From NCBI RefSeq assembly GCF_900624995.1, contig NZ_UYXQ01000002.1:186001-250000 (forward strand): DNA of 64,000 bases, written 5' to 3'. The translations under genes and the position numbers were made by a program. The DNA is from Pseudomonas antarctica. GTDB taxonomy: Bacteria; Pseudomonadota; Gammaproteobacteria; Pseudomonadales; Pseudomonadaceae. Under the pieces are notes generated by a model. The model searched no databases. It had not been told where the DNA came from and worked only from the letters and a program-made list of their open reading frames with translations. This document shows positions 8,457 to 17,985 of the stretch, piece by piece; within the stretch, counting starts at the first letter, position 1, and each line of letters opens with the position of its first letter.

Positions 8457-11078
8457 ATGCGTTTTAATCCGCCAGCCAGCGTAAGAAACCGCACCCTGCC
8501 ACGTCATCGTTTGAAGCTTGCGGTGCCTGGCCTGCTGCTGGTGAGTGGCACTCACGCCATTGGCGCTGAACACGCCGAGTTCAACCCAGCGTTCTTTACG
8601 GGCCGAGCGGCCGGTATGCACGTCGATATTTCAAAGTTCAGCCAAGGCAACGTCGTGCTGCCCGGCAGCTACCGGACCGAGGTCCACCTCAATGGCCAGT
8701 GGACAGGCCGTGAAACCTTGACCTTCGTCGCGGTCGAGGGGCACAAGAGTGCACAGGTGTGCCTGGAGCCTGAGGCGCTGCAAAGGTTGGGTATTAACGT
8801 GGAACCGGTAGAGCCGCCGCCCAACGAAACGGCAAGTGCACCGGCGTCGCCGTTCGCCCGCTGCGCCGATATTGCAAGCTACCTGCCAGGGGCCAGCAGC
8901 CAATTTGACTCAGGCGAAAACCGCCTGGACCTGCAGGTGCCGCAGATCTACCTGGCGCGCAAGGCGCGGGGCTACGTTGACCCGCAGCATTGGGACGGCG
9001 GTATCGACGCCGCCTTTGTACGCTACAACGCCAATACCTTTGCGACCCAGGCCAATGGCCATTCGCTCAGCTCCAATTACCTGGGCCTCAACACCGGGCT
9101 CAATCTGGGTGACTGGCATTGGCGCCACAACGGCAACTATAACCATTCAGCTAGCGGCTCGGCTTATCAAAGCAGCGCCACCTATGTGCAGCGCGAGTTG
9201 AGCACGTTGCAATCCCAACTGATGGCGGGCGAAATCTACACCCCGGGCGAACTGTTCGACAGTGTTCGTCTGCGCGGCGCCAGCCTGTTCAGCGATGATC
9301 GGATGCTGCCCGATTCGCAGACCGGTTTTGCCCCGGTAGTGCGCGGTGTCGCCCAGACCAACGCCCGTGTCAGCGTGCGCCAGCGCGGCGTGCTATTGGA
9401 TGAAGTGTCGGTAGCGCCCGGCCCATTCGTGCTCAACGATTTGTTCCCCACCGGCTATGGCGGCGACCTCACCGTTACGGTCATCGAGGCCGACGGTCGC
9501 CAGCGTGAGTTCATCGTACCGTTCGCCGCCAACGCCAACCTGCTGCGACCTGGCTATCACCGTTACTCGTTAAGTGTCGGCCAACTGGACGAGATCGGCC
9601 TGCATCACCCTCCCACGCTCACTCAGGCCACTTACCAGCACGGCCTGAGTAATGTACTGACCGGCTACACCGGCGCGGTGTTCTGCGACGACTACCAGTC
9701 GCAGTTGCTGGGGGCGGCCTTCAACACCGCAGTCGGTGCGCTGTCTTTTGACCTGACCCACTCGAACGCCCATCTGCCAGGCAACCCTTCACGGGAAGGG
9801 CAAAGCGTGCACTTGCGCTACAGCAAGAACTTTGCAGACACCGGCACCCACTTTGCCCTCGGCGCGTACCGCTACTCCACTGAAGGTTTCCTGAATGTGG
9901 CCGACGCCGCACGCGTTCGCGACCTCGCCATCGACGGGCTGAACCTGGACAAGGTGCCGCACCTGCGCGACAGGATGGACATCAGCCTCAATCAGAGCCT
10001 GGGCAACGGTTCGGTGTACCTCACCGGCTCTTCGCAGAACCACTGGAATCACGCCAATGGCAGCCTGACCTTCAGCGCAGGTTACAGCAGCAGTTGGAAA
10101 GGCCTGCATTACACCCTCAGCGCACAACGCAACCGCGATCTGTTGAGTGACCGAGTCGACAAGCAAGTTGATCTCACCGTGAGCCTGCCGCTGGGCAGCG
10201 GCGCACGTTCGCCGACCCTGACCACCACGGTGTACCACGGCGATCAAAGCAGCGGCGAGCGCGCCACCCTGGGTGGCAGCCTTGGCGAACGCAGCGAATT
10301 CAGCTACGGCGTGGGCGCCAGCCGCACGCACGGCAGTGGCAACACAACCAGTGCAGACGTGAGGTACCAGGCAAGCCATGCCGCGCTGTCTGCCGGTTAT
10401 GGGCAGAGCAGTGCTTACCGCTCGGCCTCGATCGGGGTGACGGGGGGCATGGTCGCTCACGCCGGCGGCGTGACCTTCGCCCCGGAGCTCGGCGATACCC
10501 TGGGCATCGTGCAAGCGCCCGACGCCCAAGGGGCTCGGATCAATGGCAGCCACAGCGCACAAGTCGCCAAGAGCGGCTACGCCGTGGTGCCGCACCTCAC
10601 GCCCTACCGCCAGAACGTGGTCGAGTTGGACCCCAAGGACCTGTCCGTCGACGTGGAGCTCAAGACTGCCTCCAAAAACGTGGCGCCACGCGCAGGTTCA
10701 GTCGTCAAGTTGCAGTTCGAGACCGTCAGCGGCCAGGCCTTGTTGATCACGGCATTGCGCGAGGATGGCAGCCCGCTGCCGTTCGGTGCGGACGTGTTCG
10801 ATGAGGACGGCGCAAGCGTGGGCATTGTCGGCCAGGGCGGTAAAGCGTTTGTCCGCGTATCGCGTGCACAGGGGCAACTGACCGTGCAGTGGAGCTCACA
10901 GGCCAATGCCAGCTGCCGGCTCCGCTACGACTCAGGCAAACAACCCGGCGGCGACCGCTTGCGTCATCTGGATGCAGGCCATTGCCAGGGCGCCGAGCCC
11001 ATTGTTGCGCAGGCGCGGTCCGCAGGGCCTGCCGTGCGCCTTGTCGAAAAACGCCAAATGACAGTAAGGGGTTCGTGA
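8457..11078 (+). CDS. Outer-membrane fimbrial usher (FimD/PapC family)
   Basis: 873 aa pore that assembles and exports the pilus. The start is the ATG at 8457; a TTG five codons earlier is less likely. After a signal peptide ending near HAIGA come the N-terminal chaperone-binding domain (FNPAFFTGRAAGMHVDISKF...), a long beta-barrel region with an inserted plug (FAPVVRGVAQTNARVSVRQRG...GPFVLNDLFPTGYGGDLTV), and C-terminal domains beginning around QTVELDPKDLSVDVEL-like sequence. The last domain keeps a cysteine pair (ASCRL and AGHCQ). Length is normal for the family. Its stop codon overlaps the start of the adhesin gene (TGATG). Confidence 0.95.
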   Translation: MRFNPPASVRNRTLPRHRLKLAVPGLLLVSGTHAIGAEHAEFNPAFFTGRAAGMHVDISKFSQGNVVLPGSYRTEVHLNGQWTGRETLTFVAVEGHKSAQVCLEPEALQRLGINVEPVEPPPNETASAPASPFARCADIASYLPGASSQFDSGENRLDLQVPQIYLARKARGYVDPQHWDGGIDAAFVRYNANTFATQANGHSLSSNYLGLNTGLNLGDWHWRHNGNYNHSASGSAYQSSATYVQRELSTLQSQLMAGEIYTPGELFDSVRLRGASLFSDDRMLPDSQTGFAPVVRGVAQTNARVSVRQRGVLLDEVSVAPGPFVLNDLFPTGYGGDLTVTVIEADGRQREFIVPFAANANLLRPGYHRYSLSVGQLDEIGLHHPPTLTQATYQHGLSNVLTGYTGAVFCDDYQSQLLGAAFNTAVGALSFDLTHSNAHLPGNPSREGQSVHLRYSKNFADTGTHFALGAYRYSTEGFLNVADAARVRDLAIDGLNLDKVPHLRDRMDISLNQSLGNGSVYLTGSSQNHWNHANGSLTFSAGYSSSWKGLHYTLSAQRNRDLLSDRVDKQVDLTVSLPLGSGARSPTLTTTVYHGDQSSGERATLGGSLGERSEFSYGVGASRTHGSGNTTSADVRYQASHAALSAGYGQSSAYRSASIGVTGGMVAHAGGVTFAPELGDTLGIVQAPDAQGARINGSHSAQVAKSGYAVVPHLTPYRQNVVELDPKDLSVDVELKTASKNVAPRAGSVVKLQFETVSGQALLITALREDGSPLPFGADVFDEDGASVGIVGQGGKAFVRVSRAQGQLTVQWSSQANASCRLRYDSGKQPGGDRLRHLDAGHCQGAEPIVAQARSAGPAVRLVEKRQMTVRGS

Positions 11079-12034
11079 TGAAGCACTCGACGCTATTCAT
11101 CTCATCACTGGTGGTGTTTGGCTTGCCGATCGCTGCGCAAGCGGAGTGTGAGAGCTATATGAACTCTGAACATGGCCTCTCCCTTGCGGCCACTGTCACC
11201 GTACCGGCCAACCTGCCAGTGGGAAGCATCATCACCCAGCAGCCCTTCAGCGGCGTCGCACCTGGCCGGTTCATGAATTGCCGCAGCATGACGCTGGTAC
11301 AGATCATCGCGCGCTACAACACGCCCCCACTGCCAAACCTTATCCAACCCACCGAGGCGCCAGGCGTCGGCATCCGCATCAAAATCACCGATGCGCGCCC
11401 GTGGACCGGCTTTTATGCCTTAAAAAGCGGCACCACGCACCTGCGCAGCGGCAACCATCCTGTCTTCACCAATGCCGAGGCGATCTTCTACAAGACCGGG
11501 CCGATAACCAACGGGGTAGTGCCGGCAGGAAGCATCTTCACCTACAACATGATGACCTCGGTGGGGCAGCGCCTGGGCCGCTTTGAGCTCAAGCTCAACA
11601 ACTCGGTAGCGTTCGTCAGCCCTGCGGCCACCTGCGACCTCGCGACCGGCGACGTCAACCGCACCATCAAGCTCCCCGTCATACACGTCGGTGCTTTGAA
11701 GGACGCCGCCTACACGGGCACGGCAAATTTCGAACTGAGCGCCCATTGCACCGATGCATCGAGCATCACCTTCCGCTTCTCCGGCACGCCCGCTGCCGGC
11801 AATAACCAGCTCTTTGCCAATACGGGCACGGCCGGCGGCGTAGCGCTGTGGCTGTATTCGCGCATTGGTGGAGCGAACCAGACCATTGACGCCAATGGCA
11901 CCAGCAACACCCGCACGGTGGAGGTATCCGGCAATCGCGCGGTCTTGCCGCTGACCGCGGCCTATCACAAAAACGGCGCAGTCAGCCAAGGCACGCTCGC
12001 CAGTACCGCCACCGTCAACATTACCTATAACTGA
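11078..12034 (+). CDS. Two-domain fimbrial tip adhesin
   Basis: 318 aa. The ATG at 11078 overlaps the usher stop codon. The signal peptide ends at I-A-A-Q-A. Residues from ECESYMNSEHG to about 170 form an N-terminal domain with no clear family resemblance, as expected of a receptor-binding domain. Residues from about 175 to the end form a pilin domain (ATCDLATGDVNRTIKLP ... YHKNGAVSQGTLAST ... VNITYN). The domain order, length and position after the usher fit a FimH-like tip adhesin. The ligand cannot be predicted. The pilin domain is closely related to the whole mature part of the next gene. Confidence 0.85.
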   Translation: MKHSTLFISSLVVFGLPIAAQAECESYMNSEHGLSLAATVTVPANLPVGSIITQQPFSGVAPGRFMNCRSMTLVQIIARYNTPPLPNLIQPTEAPGVGIRIKITDARPWTGFYALKSGTTHLRSGNHPVFTNAEAIFYKTGPITNGVVPAGSIFTYNMMTSVGQRLGRFELKLNNSVAFVSPAATCDLATGDVNRTIKLPVIHVGALKDAAYTGTANFELSAHCTDASSITFRFSGTPAAGNNQLFANTGTAGGVALWLYSRIGGANQTIDANGTSNTRTVEVSGNRAVLPLTAAYHKNGAVSQGTLASTATVNITYN

Positions 12035-12053
12035 AACCCCTGAGGAATAACTG

Positions 12054-12581
12054 ATGTACATCCGAACACTGCCCCTGCTGTTGGCAATCACTGCAGGTCT
12101 GAGCGCCAACGCCGCCGAAGCCGCCACAACGGGCACGTTGAATTTTGCCGGGCAGGTCAATGCCGGCACATGCAACTTGGCCGCAGGTGACTTGAATCGC
12201 ACCATTAAGCTGCCCACTACCAAGATTTCAGACTTTGACGCGAGCGCCACGGCGGGATCGCATGATTTCGAGCTTTCCGCGGACTGCGAGTCGGACATAA
12301 GCGACGTCACGTTCCTGTTCTCCGGTACGGCATCCACCGGTAACGCCAAGCTGTTTGCCAACACGGGAACGTCGGAAGGCACGGCCCTTTCGCTGGTACA
12401 CCGTGCGGCGCCGCTGTACACCATTCCTGCCAACGGCACCCCCGCCCAGCGCAGCCGCAAGGTGGCGACAAGCGCCAAAAAGGCCGTGATACCGCTCACG
12501 GCCGCCTACCATAAAACCGGCGTAGCGATCACCCAAGGTACCCTGGCCAGCGCCGTGACGGTGTCGATCACTTACAACTAA
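12054..12581 (+). CDS. Fimbrial subunit (minor or adaptor pilin)
   Basis: 175 aa with a signal peptide ending A-A-E-A-A. The mature protein starts TTGTLNFAGQVNAGTCNLAAG, has a second cysteine in SADCESDIS, and ends VSITYN, a normal pilin C-terminal strand. It is more similar to the adhesin's C-terminal domain (DLNRTIKLP, YHKTG, TQGTLAS) than to the first pilin of the cluster. It may therefore be an adaptor joining the adhesin to the rod, or a second major subunit. It is the last gene of the cluster, followed by a bidirectional terminator. Confidence 0.87.
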   Translation: MYIRTLPLLLAITAGLSANAAEAATTGTLNFAGQVNAGTCNLAAGDLNRTIKLPTTKISDFDASATAGSHDFELSADCESDISDVTFLFSGTASTGNAKLFANTGTSEGTALSLVHRAAPLYTIPANGTPAQRSRKVATSAKKAVIPLTAAYHKTGVAITQGTLASAVTVSITYN

Positions 12582-12601
12582 CCGGCACGTTATAAACGCG
12601 C

Positions 12602-12638
12602 AAAAAAACGCCCGACCTTCGCAGGCCGGGCGTTTTTT
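12602..12638. terminator. Bidirectional terminator, fimbrial operon / phaF
   Basis: Stem CGCCCG-A-CCT with loop TCGC and AGG-C-CGGGCG (12609-12632), flanked by a run of A on the left and of T on the right. It can therefore end the plus-strand fimbrial transcript and the minus-strand phaI-phaF transcript. Confidence 0.92.
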
Positions 12639-12652
12639 GTGCCCTGAAAAAA

Positions 12653-13594
12653 TCAGGACTGACTGGATGGCGTCGGGATTACCGGCGATGCAGTCGGGGT
12701 AGCCGCGTGCGTCGGTGCGGACACCGAGTTGGCTGTCGACGCAGTTGGCGCTGGGGTTGCAGGTTTGGCCGCAACGGCAGGCTTTGCTGCTGGCCTTTTC
12801 GCCACAGCGGGCTTCTTGGCGGCGGCCGGTTTTGCCGCAGGTTTGGCAGCCACAGGTTTTGCCGCAGCTGGCTTGGCGGCAGGCTTAGCGACAGGCTTGG
12901 CAGCGGCGGTTTTAGCCGCGGGTTTGGCGGCTGCCTTGACGGCCGATTTAGCGGCAGGCTTTACAGCTGCTTTAGCGGCCACCGGCTTAGCGGCGGACTT
13001 GGCAGCCGGTTTAGCAGCGGCCGTTTTAGCGACAGGTTTGGATGCTGCTTTAGCCGGGGCCTTAGCCGCAGCTTTGGCAGCCGGCTTGGCCGCAGCTTTA
13101 ACCAGAGGCTTGGCCGCAGATTTCGCTGCCGGTTTTGCAGCAGCGGTTTTAGCGGCAGGCTTGGCAGCGGGTTTAGCCGCTGCGGGTTTAGCCGGGGCCA
13201 CTTTGGCGCCCGTGAGTTTTTCGATTTGCTTGGTCAGGGTATCGACCTTGCTGTGCAGCGTCTTCAATTCCGCTTTGCTGGGCACGCCCAGTCGCGAAAT
13301 GGCGCTGTTGAGGCGTTTGTCGAAAGTCTCTTCCAACTTGCCCCATGTATCCGAAATGCTCGACTTGGCAGAACCTGCGCTCGCCTTTGCCGCCTCGACT
13401 TTTTTACCCACTGTGGTCTTGGTCAACTTCTCGGCCTTCTCGCCGTCCTTGACCAAAGTCTCGAAGTACTTACCGCCGTCACTGCTAACCTTCGAGTACA
13501 CGCCTAAACCAGCAAGCCAGATCTTCCGGGAATATTTTTCAACTTCCCCGATCCACGAGCTGCCTTCTTTTTGAGTCGTTTTTTTAACAGCCAT
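12653..13594 (-). CDS. phaF: PHA granule phasin with histone-like tail
   Basis: 313 aa. Residues 1-130 are a phasin domain (SRKIWLAGLGVYSKV... with a short coiled coil LHSKVDTLTKQIEKL), which coats PHA granules. From about 135 to 280 the chain is a long run of A-A-K-P-A repeats resembling histone H1. In P. putida this part of PhaF binds DNA and helps to partition granules at division. The last about 30 residues change to a Ser/Thr/Pro/Ala tail without lysine. AAGGAGAC lies six bases before the ATG. It is twelve bases downstream of phaI and co-transcribed with it. The repeats create long open frames on the other strand that are not genes. Confidence 0.96.
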   Translation of the reverse strand: MAVKKTTQKEGSSWIGEVEKYSRKIWLAGLGVYSKVSSDGGKYFETLVKDGEKAEKLTKTTVGKKVEAAKASAGSAKSSISDTWGKLEETFDKRLNSAISRLGVPSKAELKTLHSKVDTLTKQIEKLTGAKVAPAKPAAAKPAAKPAAKTAAAKPAAKSAAKPLVKAAAKPAAKAAAKAPAKAASKPVAKTAAAKPAAKSAAKPVAAKAAVKPAAKSAVKAAAKPAAKTAAAKPVAKPAAKPAAAKPVAAKPAAKPAAAKKPAVAKRPAAKPAVAAKPATPAPTASTANSVSAPTHAATPTASPVIPTPSSQS

Positions 13595-13606
13595 CCCGAT
13601 GTCTCC

Positions 13607-14029
13607 TTAGTGTTTACGCGCGACACGTTCTAGCAATGCCGTCAGCTCTTCGAGCTTAGCAGAGAGTGTCTCAACGTCATGTTTAGACGCAATGCCGATC
13701 CGATTCAAGGCACTTGCAACACGCGTGTCAAAAGCTTTTTCAACTTTATCCAGTTGAACTTCAACCAAACCTTTGACGCTTGAGACATTACCCTTTACTT
13801 GGTCAATCTGACTGTTGGCGGCGTCAAGTTGTTCAACCACAACTTTTTTGCCTTTACTTTCAACATGTTGACCGGTCTTAACCAACTCTTTGAAGTACTC
13901 GCTGCCTTCGCTGCCGACCTTGGCATAGGCACCAAGGCCTGCCAGCCAGATCTTGCGGGCATAGCTTTTAACGTCACTCAGGGCGGTGGTCTGAACGTCG
14001 ATTTTTTTCTGCAAAATAACTTTGGCCAT
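13607..14029 (-). CDS. phaI: PHA granule phasin PhaI
   Basis: 140-residue phasin that stabilises granules and pairs with PhaF, sharing the IWLAGLGAYAKVGSEG block with it. The frame is open 20 codons further upstream, but the ATG at 14029 (MAKVILQKKIDVQ) has AGGTG just before it and matches the family N-terminus. A C-terminal leucine-rich coiled coil (VETLSAKLEELTALLERV) probably drives oligomerisation. It is the first gene of the phaI-phaF unit on the minus strand. In this genome it lies about 9 kb from phaD rather than adjacent to it. Confidence 0.95.
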   Translation of the reverse strand: MAKVILQKKIDVQTTALSDVKSYARKIWLAGLGAYAKVGSEGSEYFKELVKTGQHVESKGKKVVVEQLDAANSQIDQVKGNVSSVKGLVEVQLDKVEKAFDTRVASALNRIGIASKHDVETLSAKLEELTALLERVARKH

Positions 14030-14134
14030 GGTGCACCTCACGCAATTTAGGGTTGAGGAACGGCCCACAGGAGTTGAGGGCTTGGGCACAAAGTAGGGCG
14101 AAAAATTAGAATCGGCACCCTAAGCGCACTCAGG

Positions 14135-14410
14135 TCAGGCCAGTGCCTTATCCAAGGCCTTCTCGATTTCGGACTTGATCGTGCCACTCATGGCCGACAT
14201 CAACAGGCCCAGCTCCACATCGATACGCAGCGAATCATCCGCCACTAATACTGTGCCTTTAACCCCCGACCGTTTGAGGTTCAGGGTGTCGCCGGACCAG
14301 GATGGCTCCAGGCCATATTGCGCTTGGAGTTTGTGCGCCAACTTCTCGGCCTTCGCCCGCGCGCCTTCTTTACCCAGGGAATGTGCACGCTCAACGGTAA
14401 TACGGGCCAT
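14135..14410 (-). CDS. Small polyhydroxyalkanoic-acid system protein
   Basis: 91 aa cytoplasmic protein starting MARITVERAHSLGKEGARAKAEKLAHKL. It belongs to a small family found with PHA loci and annotated as PHA granule-region or system protein; its molecular role is unknown. The fold appears alpha/beta with an amphipathic C-terminal helix (KSEIEKALDKALA). It lies upstream of phaI on the same strand with a 105-base gap that probably holds the phaI promoter, and it is divergent from ubiE. Confidence 0.85.
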   Translation of the reverse strand: MARITVERAHSLGKEGARAKAEKLAHKLQAQYGLEPSWSGDTLNLKRSGVKGTVLVADDSLRIDVELGLLMSAMSGTIKSEIEKALDKALA

Positions 14411-14554
14411 TGCGATGACTCCTCTTTATAACGACTGGTACATCTGCCATGCGGCAAAAGGTCTCGGTGAGCACCTATCTTACCTTCAGCCTTGCCAAGA
14501 CAAAGCAAGCCTTGGGGATTATCATGTCCCGCATTCTCTTTTGGTGACAGCGAT

Positions 14555-15325
14555 ATGACTGATCAGCGCAAAGGCAGCGATGCCGAACCCACCACTCACT
14601 TCGGCTTCAAGAACGTTCCGGAAAGCCAGAAAGCGGAAAAAGTCGCTGAGGTGTTCCACTCCGTCGCCGCCAAGTACGACCTGATGAACGACGTGCTGTC
14701 GGGCGGCATGCACCGCCTGTGGAAGCGCTTCACCATCGAGTTGTCGGGCGTACGCACCGGCAACCGCGTGCTGGACATCGCCGGCGGTACGGGCGACCTG
14801 GCGGCCAAGTTCTCCAAGCTCGTCGGCCCTACCGGCCAGGTCGTGCTGGCAGACATCAACGGCTCGATGCTCAAGGTCGGCCGTGATCGCCTGCTGGACA
14901 AAGGCGTGGCCGGCAATATCGAGTTCGTGCAGGCCGACGCGGAAAAGCTGCCGTTCCCGGATAACCATTTCGACTGCGTGACCATCGCTTTCGGCCTGCG
15001 CAACGTCACCCATAAAGAAGACGCGATCCGCTCAATGCTGCGCGTGCTCAAGCCGGGTGGCCGCCTGTTGGTACTGGAGTTCTCCAAGCCGACCAACGCG
15101 CTGATGTCCAAGGTCTACGACACCTACTCGTTCGCCTTCATGCCGTTGATGGGCAAGCTGATCACCAATGACGCCGAGAGCTACCGCTACCTGGCCGAAT
15201 CGATCCGCATGCACCCAGACCAGGAAACCCTAAAGTCGATGATGGTGGAGGCCGGTTTCGACCGCGTGACCTACCACAACATGACTTCGGGTATCGTCGC
15301 CCTGCACCGCGGTATCAAGCCCTGA
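14555..15325 (+). CDS. ubiE: Demethylmenaquinol/2-methoxy-benzoquinol methyltransferase
   Basis: 256 aa SAM-dependent C-methyltransferase of ubiquinone synthesis. The frame is open upstream, but the ATG at 14555 gives the family N-terminus ([21 protein letters not shown]). Motif I is D-I-A-G-G-T-G-D-L, and the UbiE signatures [18 protein letters not shown] and FGLRNVTHK are present. Its stop overlaps the ubiJ start by one base, and ubiE-ubiJ-ubiB form an operon as in E. coli. Confidence 0.98.
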   Translation: MTDQRKGSDAEPTTHFGFKNVPESQKAEKVAEVFHSVAAKYDLMNDVLSGGMHRLWKRFTIELSGVRTGNRVLDIAGGTGDLAAKFSKLVGPTGQVVLADINGSMLKVGRDRLLDKGVAGNIEFVQADAEKLPFPDNHFDCVTIAFGLRNVTHKEDAIRSMLRVLKPGGRLLVLEFSKPTNALMSKVYDTYSFAFMPLMGKLITNDAESYRYLAESIRMHPDQETLKSMMVEAGFDRVTYHNMTSGIVALHRGIKP

Positions 15326-15948
15326 TGCTGCTCAAAGGTCTTCTCGCCAGCGTTGAACACGGCCTCAACCGTGTCCTGCGCCTGGACAGCACCGCCCTGG
15401 CGCGGCTCGCGCACTTGAACGGCAAGGTCATTGCTGTTGACTGCACGAGCCCCACCTTGCAGCTGTTTATCCTGCCCAGCGATGAAGGCCTGCTGCTCGC
15501 GACCCAATGGGCCGCCGAAGCCGACTGCACGCTGCGTGCACCGGCGTCGAGCCTGTTGCACTTGGCCCTGAGCCGCAACAAGACCGCCATCCTCCACGGC
15601 CCTGAAGTGGAATTGGAAGGCGACAGCGCGGTGCTGATGGACCTGGCCGCCGTGCTGCAAGACCTGGCGCTGGACTGGGAATACGAGCTGTCACGCTGGA
15701 TCGGCCCCGTGGCCACCCAGTTGATCAGCGGGCACCTGCGCAGCCGTTCGCGCTGGTACCAGCAAGGCTTCGCCAGCCTCAACCAGAACCTTGCCGAATA
15801 CCTGAGCGAAGAATCGCGCACCCTGGTCGGAGAACGCGAAGCGCAAGCGCGCTTTCGCGAACTCGACAAGGCCAAAATCGACCTGGAACGCCTCGAGGCA
15901 CGCTTCGAGCGCCTGAGCCGTTCCCTTGATCCAAGCGATAACGCATGA
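15325..15948 (+). CDS. ubiJ: Ubiquinone biosynthesis accessory factor
   Basis: 207 aa. The N-terminal two thirds are an SCP2-like lipid-binding domain ([20 protein letters not shown]...), which in E. coli UbiJ organises the soluble ubiquinone-synthesis complex and binds the hydrophobic intermediates. The C-terminus is a charged coiled coil ([28 protein letters not shown]). The start overlaps the ubiE stop and the stop overlaps the ubiB start (ATGA), suggesting coupled translation. Confidence 0.94.
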   Translation: MLLKGLLASVEHGLNRVLRLDSTALARLAHLNGKVIAVDCTSPTLQLFILPSDEGLLLATQWAAEADCTLRAPASSLLHLALSRNKTAILHGPEVELEGDSAVLMDLAAVLQDLALDWEYELSRWIGPVATQLISGHLRSRSRWYQQGFASLNQNLAEYLSEESRTLVGEREAQARFRELDKAKIDLERLEARFERLSRSLDPSDNA

Positions 15949-17549
15949 AGCTGCTCGCCGTCCGCCGTTTGTTTCGTATCCAGCGCGTCGTAATCCGCTA
16001 CCGCCTCGATGACCTGCTGTTCGCCCTGCCCTTGCCGTGGTTCCTGCTGGCGGTGCGCTATGTGCTGCCGTGGCGCTGGTTCCCGCGCAAGCCGCTGGAG
16101 CTGAGCCGCGGGGCGCGCCTGCGCCTGGCGTTGCAGGATCTGGGGCCGATCTTTATCAAGTTCGGGCAGATCCTCTCCACGCGTCGCGACCTGTTGCCCG
16201 AAGACATCGCCGACGAGCTGATGCTGCTGCAGGACCGCGTACCGCCATTTGATTCCCAGCAGTCGATGAAGCTGATCGAAGAGCAACTGGGCAAGAAGAT
16301 CAGTGAGGTATTCAGCCGTTTCGACGTCGACCCGCTGGCCTCGGCCTCGGTGGCGCAAGTGCACGCGGCGCAGCTCAAGACCGGCGAAGAAGTGGTGGTG
16401 AAAGTGATTCGCCCCGGCCTCAAGCCGATCATCGGCCAGGACCTGGCGTGGTTGTTCATCCTCGCCCGTGCTGCCGAGCGGTTCTCTGCCGATGCGCGCC
16501 TGCTGCACCCGGTGGACGTGGTCGCCGACTACGAAAAAACCATCTACGACGAACTCGACCTGCTACGCGAAGCCGCCAACGCCAGCCAGCTCAAGCGCAA
16601 CTTCGAAGGTTCATCGCTGCTGTACGTGCCGCAAGTGTATTGGGACTGGTGCCGCCCCAAAGTGCTGGTGATGGAGCGCATCTACGGCGTGCAAGTCACC
16701 GACCTCGCGACCCTGGCCGACCAGCGCACCGACATGAAGATGCTCGCCGAACGCGGTGTGGAGATTTTCTTCACCCAGGTGTTCCGCGACAGTTTCTTCC
16801 ACGCCGACATGCACCCGGGCAACATCTTCGTCAGCACCGTGAACCCGTGGAGCCCGCAGTACATCGCGATCGACTGCGGCATCGTCGGCAGCCTGACCCC
16901 GGAAGACCAGGATTATCTGGCGCGCAACCTGTTTGCCTTTTTCAAGCGTGACTACCGCCGCGTGGCGCAGTTGCACATCGATTCAGGCTGGGTGCCGGCG
17001 GAAACCAAGCTCAACGAATTCGAAGCGGCGATCCGCACTGTGTGCGAGCCGATCTTCGAAAAGCCGTTAAAAGATATTTCATTCGGCCAAGTGCTGATGC
17101 GCCTGTTCCAGACTGCGCGGCGCTTCAATATGGAAGTGCAGCCGCAGTTGGTCCTGTTGCAAAAAACCTTGCTGAACATCGAAGGCCTGGGCCGTCAGTT
17201 GTACCCGGACCTCGACCTGTGGAACACCGCACAGCCGTTCCTGGAACGCTGGATGCGCGAGCGTGTCAGCCCGAAAACGTTGCTGGGCAACCTGCAAAGC
17301 CAAGTCGAGCAACTGCCGCATCTGGCCAACATGACCCGCGACCTGCTGGAGCGCATGTCCCAGCCACACGCCAAAGACCCCGCGCCGCCCTGGCAGAAAC
17401 GCAAGGACGACTGGTTCCTGCGCCTGCTGGGCGCCGCGCACTTGGTCGGCGGCGTGATGCTTGCCATCGGTGGGCCGCTGAACCAACTGGGCCATTGGCC
17501 GGCCGGCATCATGGTCGCCGTGGGTATTTATCTGATCGTGCGTCGATAG
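15945..17549 (+). CDS. ubiB: Atypical kinase/ATPase of ubiquinone synthesis
   Basis: 534 aa membrane-associated UbiB/ADCK-family protein needed for ubiquinone formation. The KxGQ signature ([16 protein letters not shown]) is at about 66-70, the Ala-rich nucleotide loop is [11 protein letters not shown], followed by VVVKV with the ATP-site Lys. The catalytic loop contains [11 protein letters not shown], and the metal-binding D-C-G ([10 protein letters not shown]) replaces the kinase DFG. Two C-terminal membrane helices ([20 protein letters not shown] and [15 protein letters not shown]) anchor it. It is the third gene of the ubiEJB operon. Confidence 0.97.
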   Translation: MKLLAVRRLFRIQRVVIRYRLDDLLFALPLPWFLLAVRYVLPWRWFPRKPLELSRGARLRLALQDLGPIFIKFGQILSTRRDLLPEDIADELMLLQDRVPPFDSQQSMKLIEEQLGKKISEVFSRFDVDPLASASVAQVHAAQLKTGEEVVVKVIRPGLKPIIGQDLAWLFILARAAERFSADARLLHPVDVVADYEKTIYDELDLLREAANASQLKRNFEGSSLLYVPQVYWDWCRPKVLVMERIYGVQVTDLATLADQRTDMKMLAERGVEIFFTQVFRDSFFHADMHPGNIFVSTVNPWSPQYIAIDCGIVGSLTPEDQDYLARNLFAFFKRDYRRVAQLHIDSGWVPAETKLNEFEAAIRTVCEPIFEKPLKDISFGQVLMRLFQTARRFNMEVQPQLVLLQKTLLNIEGLGRQLYPDLDLWNTAQPFLERWMRERVSPKTLLGNLQSQVEQLPHLANMTRDLLERMSQPHAKDPAPPWQKRKDDWFLRLLGAAHLVGGVMLAIGGPLNQLGHWPAGIMVAVGIYLIVRR

Positions 17550-17590
17550 CCGATCCGGTTATACACTGTCGCAAATTGCCGGAGCGGAAC

Positions 17591-17983
17591 ATGAAAGACT
17601 GGCTGGACGAGATCAAGTGGGACAGTGACGGCCTGGTGCCGGCCATTGCCCAGGACTACAAGACCGGGCGCGTGCTGATGATGGCCTGGATGAACCGCGA
17701 GGCCTTGAGCCTCACCGCCGCTGAGCAGCGCGCCATTTATTGGTCACGTTCGCGTGGCAAACTGTGGCGCAAGGGCGAAGAGTCCGGGCACGTGCAAACC
17801 CTGCACGAGATGCGCATCGACTGTGACGCCGACGTGGTGATCCTGATGGTCGAGCAGATCGGCGACATCGCCTGCCACACCGGCCGTCACAGCTGCTTCT
17901 ATCGCGTGTTCGAGAACGGCGAATGGAAGGTGGTCGAACCGGTGCTCAAAGACCCGCACGCCATCTATTCGGCAGGACACTGA
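17591..17983 (+). CDS. hisI: Phosphoribosyl-AMP cyclohydrolase
   Basis: 130 aa enzyme opening the adenine ring of PR-AMP in histidine synthesis. The metal-site residues are visible in RIDCDADVV and [11 protein letters not shown]. The start ATG at 17591 follows GGAGCGGAAC. In pseudomonads HisI and HisE are separate proteins, unlike the fused form of E. coli, and hisE begins two bases after this stop. Confidence 0.97.
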   Translation: MKDWLDEIKWDSDGLVPAIAQDYKTGRVLMMAWMNREALSLTAAEQRAIYWSRSRGKLWRKGEESGHVQTLHEMRIDCDADVVILMVEQIGDIACHTGRHSCFYRVFENGEWKVVEPVLKDPHAIYSAGH

Positions 17984-17985
17984 AC

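Noticed and set aside
10889..11077. Upstream extension of the adhesin frame into the usher
   Set aside because: The signal peptide starts at 11078 and the upstream residues are an off-frame reading of the usher C-terminus.
12840..13200. Repetitive DNA that might be a CRISPR or tandem-repeat array
   Set aside because: Repeats are codon-phased, degenerate and encode the histone-like PhaF tail; there are no constant repeats with unique spacers.
12707..13574. Two long Ala/Gly- or Arg/Ser-rich frames opposite phaF
   Set aside because: Created by the repeated A-A-K-P codons of phaF; low complexity and no start signals.
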